From Prauserella shujinwangii (GTDB lineage: Bacteria > Actinomycetota > Actinomycetes > Mycobacteriales > Pseudonocardiaceae), in the NCBI RefSeq assembly GCF_003001955.1, contig NZ_PVNH01000005.1:186001-250000 (forward strand): 64,000 nt of DNA. Reading direction: 5' to 3'. The notes under the pieces were generated by a model, which made no database searches, was not told where the DNA came from, and saw nothing but the letters and a program-made list of their open reading frames with translations. Both the position numbers and the translations under genes were made by a program. Numbering within the stretch: position 1 is the stretch's first letter; each line of letters opens with the position of its first letter. This document shows positions 61,042 to 64,000 of the stretch, in pieces.

Positions 61042-61063
61042 TATAATTCGAACGGGTGTTCGA
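61042..61063 (+). promoter_or_regulatory. dnaB promoter -10 (TATAAT) followed by a perfect LexA/SOS box
   Basis: TATAAT at 61042-61047 is directly followed by TCGAACGGGTGTTCGA (61048-61063), a perfect TCGAAC-N4-GTTCGA palindrome matching the actinobacterial LexA consensus (CGAAC-N4-GTTCG). Its position over the transcription start would give tight LexA repression. The dnaB start lies 31 bp downstream with a gaggagg Shine-Dalgarno. Confidence 0.75.
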
Positions 61064-61093
61064 ACACTCGACTCCGAGGAGGTGCCTGCACCG

Positions 61094-62476
61094 GTGGCGA
61101 TCACCGACGACCGTGGTGCCGCGTTCGCGCCCGGCGACCAGGGCGGGTTCGACCGGCAGCCGCCACAGGACGTCGCCGCCGAACAGTCGGTGCTGGGTGG
61201 CATGCTCCTCTCGAAGGACGCCATCGCCGACGTGGTCGAAGTGCTCCGCCCCGGCGACTTCTACCGGCCCGCGCACCAGGCCGTCTACGACTGCGTTCTC
61301 GACCTCTACGGCCGGGGCGAACCGGCCGACCCGATCACGGTCTCGGCCGAGCTGGAGCGGCGCGGCGAGCTGAACCGGGTCGGCGGCGCACCGTACCTGC
61401 ACACGCTGATCGCCACCGTGCCCACGGCCGCGAACGCCGGCTACTACGCGCAGATCGTCGCCGAGAAGGCGGTGCTGCGCAGGCTGGTCGAGGCGGGCAC
61501 CCGGATCGTCCAGTACGGCTACGGCGCCGCGAGCGGCGAGAACAGCGACATCAACGAGGTCGTCGACCGGGCACAGGCGGCGATCTACGACGTCACCGAG
61601 CGGCGCACCAGCGAGGACTACATCGCGCTGGAAGAGCTGCTGCAGCCCACGATGGACGAGATCGACGCGATCGCGTCCCGCGGCGGCACGGCCCAGGGCG
61701 TGCCCACCGGTTTCGTCGACCTCGACGAGGTGACCAACGGACTGCACCCCGGCCAGATGGTCATCGTGGCCGCGCGGCCCGGTGTCGGCAAGTCGACACT
61801 GGGGCTCGACTTCGCCAGGTCCTGCTCGATCCGCCACGGCATGACCAGCGTCATCTTCTCGCTGGAGATGAGCCGTACCGAGATCGTCATGCGCATGCTC
61901 TCCGCCGAGGCGCGGATCCGGCTCGCCGACATGCGCGGTGGCCGGATGTCCGACGACGACTGGACCCGGCTCGCCCGCAGGATGAGCGAGATCAGCGAGG
62001 CTCCGCTGTTCATCGACGACTCGCCCAACCTCACGATGATGGAGATCCGCGCGAAGGCGCGCCGGCTCAAGCAGCGCAACGACCTCCGACTCGTCGTCGT
62101 CGACTACATGCAGCTCATGACGTCGGGCAAGCGCGTCGAATCCCGGCAGCAGGAGGTCTCGGAGTTCTCGCGTGCGCTGAAGCTGCTGGCCAAGGAGATC
62201 GAGGTGCCGGTGGTCGCGATCAGCCAGCTGAACCGCGGCCCCGAACAGCGGACCGACAAGCGCCCGATGCTGTCCGACCTGCGTGAGTCGGGTTCGCTGG
62301 AGCAGGACGCCGACATGGTGCTGCTGATCAACCGGCCGGACGCGTGGGAGCGCGACGATCCGCGAGCGGGCGAGGCCGACCTGATACTGGCCAAGCACCG
62401 CGCGGGGCCGACCAGCACCATCACCGTCGCCCACCAGCTGCACTACAGCCGGTTCGCCGACCTCGCCCAGGAGTAG
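61094..62476 (+). CDS. dnaB: Replicative DNA helicase DnaB
   Basis: A 460-aa hexameric 5'-3' helicase. The N-terminal domain (25-130, PPQDVAAEQSVLGGMLLSKDAIADVVEVL) binds primase, and the RecA-like domain has Walker A ARPGVGKST (227-235), Walker B RLVVVDYMQLM, SQLNRG and the Arg-finger region DLRESGSLEQDADM. The length shows there is no intein, unlike some mycobacterial DnaB. The GTG at 61094 is preferred over 61082, which overlaps the Shine-Dalgarno (gaggagg). SOS- and DnaA-type sites lie upstream. Confidence 0.97.
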   Translation: MAITDDRGAAFAPGDQGGFDRQPPQDVAAEQSVLGGMLLSKDAIADVVEVLRPGDFYRPAHQAVYDCVLDLYGRGEPADPITVSAELERRGELNRVGGAPYLHTLIATVPTAANAGYYAQIVAEKAVLRRLVEAGTRIVQYGYGAASGENSDINEVVDRAQAAIYDVTERRTSEDYIALEELLQPTMDEIDAIASRGGTAQGVPTGFVDLDEVTNGLHPGQMVIVAARPGVGKSTLGLDFARSCSIRHGMTSVIFSLEMSRTEIVMRMLSAEARIRLADMRGGRMSDDDWTRLARRMSEISEAPLFIDDSPNLTMMEIRAKARRLKQRNDLRLVVVDYMQLMTSGKRVESRQQEVSEFSRALKLLAKEIEVPVVAISQLNRGPEQRTDKRPMLSDLRESGSLEQDADMVLLINRPDAWERDDPRAGEADLILAKHRAGPTSTITVAHQLHYSRFADLAQE

Positions 62477-62503
62477 CGGCTCCGCGGGTGGCACCCCGGC
62501 GGA

Positions 62504-62623
62504 TCAGACGCCGACGCCCCCGGGCAGGAACGCGTCGCCGAGCATGCGCCAGTACGGGAGCGCGGAGCGTCCCGGTTCGATCCCGAGCACCTGGATCCCG
62601 ACGTCGATCGGAGCGGCCGTCAC
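62504..62623 (-). CDS. Coupled small ORF (39 aa)
   Basis: A GTG start overlapping the stop of the 123-aa membrane protein gene (GTGA). The peptide contains VGIQVLGIEPGRSALPYWRM and ends LPGGVGV. It is translationally coupled and in normal codon use, but too short to recognise. It ends 27 bp from the dnaB stop in convergent orientation. Possibly a genuine small protein. Confidence 0.4.
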   Translation of the reverse strand: MTAAPIDVGIQVLGIEPGRSALPYWRMLGDAFLPGGVGV

Positions 62624-62991
62624 GGGATCGCCAGGCCTGCGCCGCGCAGGGCCTCCTCGACCCGCAGCCGCTCCAGTTCACGGTCGATGCCCTCGGGTAC
62701 GGCGTCGAGGCGGTGTGCGACGCCGACGGCGCGGCACGCCTGCGCCAGCAGGGCGTCGTAGGCCTCGCCGGTGGCGCGACGGCGCACCATCGGCGCGTTC
62801 GGCGGCAGGGTCGCCAGCGAGTGCCGCACCCGCCGGAGATCGGCGGCCAGGCGCTCGACCGGTGGACCCTGCGGTTCGGGCGCACGCCGCCGCCGCGCCG
62901 CGGCCACCAGCCGGGGCAGCATGAGGATCACCCAGCACGTCGCCGTCGGGGCGATGACCACAGCGAGGTAGATCAGGACGTTCCCGACCAT
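62620..62991 (-). CDS. Small membrane-anchored hypothetical protein (123 aa)
   Basis: One N-terminal membrane helix (NVLIYLAVVIAPTATCWVIL, about 4-23), a basic stop-transfer patch (RRRRAPEP), and a helical cytoplasmic domain (LAADLRRVRHSLATLP; GEAYDALLAQACRAVGVAHRL; ELERLRVEEALRGAGL). No family recognised with certainty. It lies between dnaB and the dioxygenase, facing dnaB. It is coupled to a 39-aa ORF downstream. Confidence 0.7.
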   Translation of the reverse strand: MVGNVLIYLAVVIAPTATCWVILMLPRLVAAARRRRAPEPQGPPVERLAADLRRVRHSLATLPPNAPMVRRRATGEAYDALLAQACRAVGVAHRLDAVPEGIDRELERLRVEEALRGAGLAIP

Positions 62992-63069
62992 GCCTCATGG
63001 TACGGCCGTGGACGGCCACGGCGGAGAAGCGGGAATAGCCAGAAGGGGCCAGGTGCCACTATCATGTAG

Positions 63070-63081
63070 TTGAACATTCAA
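63070..63081 (+). promoter_or_regulatory. Operator-like TTGAACATTCAA upstream of the dioxygenase
   Basis: Arms TTGAA/TTCAA around CA, 12 bp before the ATG at 63094 and beside the Shine-Dalgarno. MarR-type regulators often bind TTGAA-N2-TTCAA-like sites near DODA-type dioxygenase genes. No such regulator gene is adjacent inside the window. Confidence 0.4.
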
Positions 63082-63093
63082 TATGGAGTGCAC

Positions 63094-63879
63094 ATGACCG
63101 CAGCCACCGAACGGGCGCCCGTGCTGTACCTGAGCCACGGCGCTCCGCCCCTCGCGGACGACCCCACGTGGACCCGCCAGCTCGCCGACTGGTCGGCCGG
63201 ACTCGGCAGGCCGACCGCGATCCTCGTCGTGTCGGCGCACTGGGAGGAAGCGCCGCTCACCGTGGGCGCGACCACCACGGTGCCACTCGTCTACGACTTC
63301 TGGGGCTTCCCCGAGCGCTACTACCAGGTGCGCTATCCCGCACCGGGCGCTCCCGGACTGGCGGCCCGGGTGCGCCTGCTGCTGAACGGCGCGGGCACAC
63401 CGGTGCACGACGCCCCCGAACGCGGCCTGGACCACGGCGCCTACGTGCCGCTGGTGGAGATGTTCCCGGGCGCCGACGTCCCGGTGCTGCAGATCTCGAT
63501 GCCCAGCCTCGACCCGGAGGAGCTCTACGAACTCGGCCGCAGGCTGGCGCCGTTGCGCGACGAGGGGGTACTGATCATCGGCAGCGGCTTCTTCACGCAC
63601 AACCTGAGCGCGATGAACGCGGTCAACGGCGTCGACGGCACCCCGCCCACGTGGTCCGCCGAGTTCGACCACTGGGGCGAGCAGGTGCTCGGCGAGGGCG
63701 ACATCGACGCGCTGCTCGACTTCGAGCACAAGGCACCGGCCGCCCGGCTCGCGCATCCGCGCATCGAGCACTTCGCACCGCTGTTCGTCTCCCTCGGCGC
63801 GGCAGAGGGCGGCCTGCCGCGCACCGTCATCGACGGCTACTGGTACGGGCTGGCGAAGCGCTCCGTGCAACTCGACTGA
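63094..63879 (+). CDS. DODA-type extradiol ring-cleavage dioxygenase (LigB family)
   Basis: A 261-aa non-heme metal enzyme related to 4,5-DOPA dioxygenase extradiol (YgiD). Ligand residues appear in LYLSHGAPPL, VSAHWEEAPL (His), ERGLDHGAYVPLVEMFPGADVPVLQISM (His) and GSGFFTHNL. In bacteria it opens catechol-type rings or acts promiscuously; the substrate is unknown. The ATG at 63094 has ggag 5 nt upstream and is preferred over an upstream in-frame ATG inside the operator-like region. It ends before a large bidirectional hairpin. Confidence 0.88.
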   Translation: MTAATERAPVLYLSHGAPPLADDPTWTRQLADWSAGLGRPTAILVVSAHWEEAPLTVGATTTVPLVYDFWGFPERYYQVRYPAPGAPGLAARVRLLLNGAGTPVHDAPERGLDHGAYVPLVEMFPGADVPVLQISMPSLDPEELYELGRRLAPLRDEGVLIIGSGFFTHNLSAMNAVNGVDGTPPTWSAEFDHWGEQVLGEGDIDALLDFEHKAPAARLAHPRIEHFAPLFVSLGAAEGGLPRTVIDGYWYGLAKRSVQLD

Positions 63880-63889
63880 CCACAGAAAG

Positions 63890-63929
63890 GGGCCGGGCCC
63901 GGAAGCTGGCTGCTTCCGGGCCCGGCCCT
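63890..63929. terminator. Bidirectional terminator
   Basis: gggccgggcccggaagc (63890-63906) pairs with its complement at 63912-63928 around a 5-nt loop, preceded by an A-run and followed by cctcgtcc. It sits between two convergent genes and can serve both strands. Confidence 0.8.
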
Positions 63930-63962
63930 CGTCCTGTTCGACGACCTCGAACGGTCAGGGCA

Positions 63963-64000
63963 TCAGCCCAGGTTGAAGTCGTTCACGCTGACGCCGTCCA
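63963..64000 (-). CDS. 3' end of a further gene (partial)
   Basis: The last eleven codons read DGVSVNDFNLG followed by TGA, open to the window edge and in normal codon use. The convergent terminator upstream supports a gene ending here. Too short to identify. Confidence 0.4.
   Translation of the reverse strand, partial: DGVSVNDFNLG

Larger units (their letters stand above)
60659..61093 (+). promoter_or_regulatory. 435-bp dnaB upstream region
   Basis: No supported gene. From 5' to 3' it contains several DnaA-box-like nonamers (60711-60934), an unremarkable GC-rich stretch (60935-61040), and the dnaB promoter with an SOS box (61042-61063). The first half is less GC-rich than the surroundings, as expected for a DnaA-binding region. 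Confidence 0.6.

Noticed and set aside
60659..61093. Chromosomal origin of replication
   Set aside because: DnaA-like boxes exist, but there is no dnaA/dnaN and the boxes are few compared with known actinobacterial origins.
61094..62476. Intein in DnaB
   Set aside because: The helicase motifs are continuous and the length is normal; no insertion is present.
1..64000. tRNA, rRNA, CRISPR arrays, complete insertion sequences
   Set aside because: No cloverleaf with GTTCGAATC-type arm, no spaced direct repeats and no transposase-like frame were seen by eye.

Overview
The window is high-GC actinobacterial DNA. Gene content and order point to the Pseudonocardiaceae, probably an Amycolatopsis-like genus; this is inference, since no 16S rRNA gene is present. 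Supporting signs are a GTP-type PEP carboxykinase, GTG/TTG starts, many leaderless promoters, ESX-type PPE/EspG/DUF3558 genes, and the run ino1 - padR - DUF5318 - ponA - DUF2029-type membrane enzyme - rpsF-ssb-rpsR-rplI - dnaB. That run matches Mycobacterium tuberculosis Rv0046c to Rv0058.

Layout. 0-8.6 kb: partial DoxX protein, secreted glycerophosphodiesterase, AAA ATPase, a 54-residue microprotein, a MarR-GNAT fusion, an AhpD-like enzyme, a YCII/ECF sigma pair and a DUF3311/solute symporter pair. 8.6-17 kb: septum-formation-like lipoprotein, secreted S33 peptidase, a PIN-domain remnant beside a small XRE regulator, an Nramp-like transporter, an ABC module bracketed by 67-bp direct repeats, and pckG with a terminator hairpin in its leader. 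17-22 kb: a four-gene operon of two dynamin-like GTPases, a GrpE-like protein and an Asp-rich repeat protein. 22-26 kb: a two-component system, then a less GC-rich pair coding an XRE/ImmA metallopeptidase and an unknown partner. 26-31.5 kb: two paralogous ABC-2 ATPase/permease pairs, an unknown 192-aa protein and trmB. 31.5-39.7 kb: MarR, a FtsX-type ABC exporter divergent from a second two-component system, a 171-bp MITE-like element, an amidohydrolase and an SDR. 39.8-51.2 kb: phoX, ino1, padR, DUF5318, ponA, two convergent overlapping GT87-like membrane proteins, and nfo. 51.2-54.1 kb: three related secreted, C-terminally anchored proteins. 54.2-55.8 kb: rpsF-ssb-rpsR-rplI. 56-60.7 kb: an ESX-associated cluster with a duplicated cassette, PPE and EspG. 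60.7-64 kb: dnaB, small membrane/unknown genes, a DODA-type dioxygenase and the end of a further gene.

How it works together. The right half is a growth and cell-envelope block: inositol phosphate synthesis, peptidoglycan polymerisation, predicted mannosyl transfer, ribosomal proteins and the replicative helicase, interrupted by lineage-specific surface and secretion genes. The left half is mostly regulators, transporters and stress genes. The most notable regulatory structures are a perfect LexA/SOS-type box directly after a TATAAT hexamer upstream of dnaB, with DnaA-box-like sequences further upstream; an rpsF leader in which the Shine-Dalgarno sequence is perfectly complementary to an upstream octamer; and the pckG leader terminator. 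No tRNA, rRNA, CRISPR array or complete transposase gene was seen.
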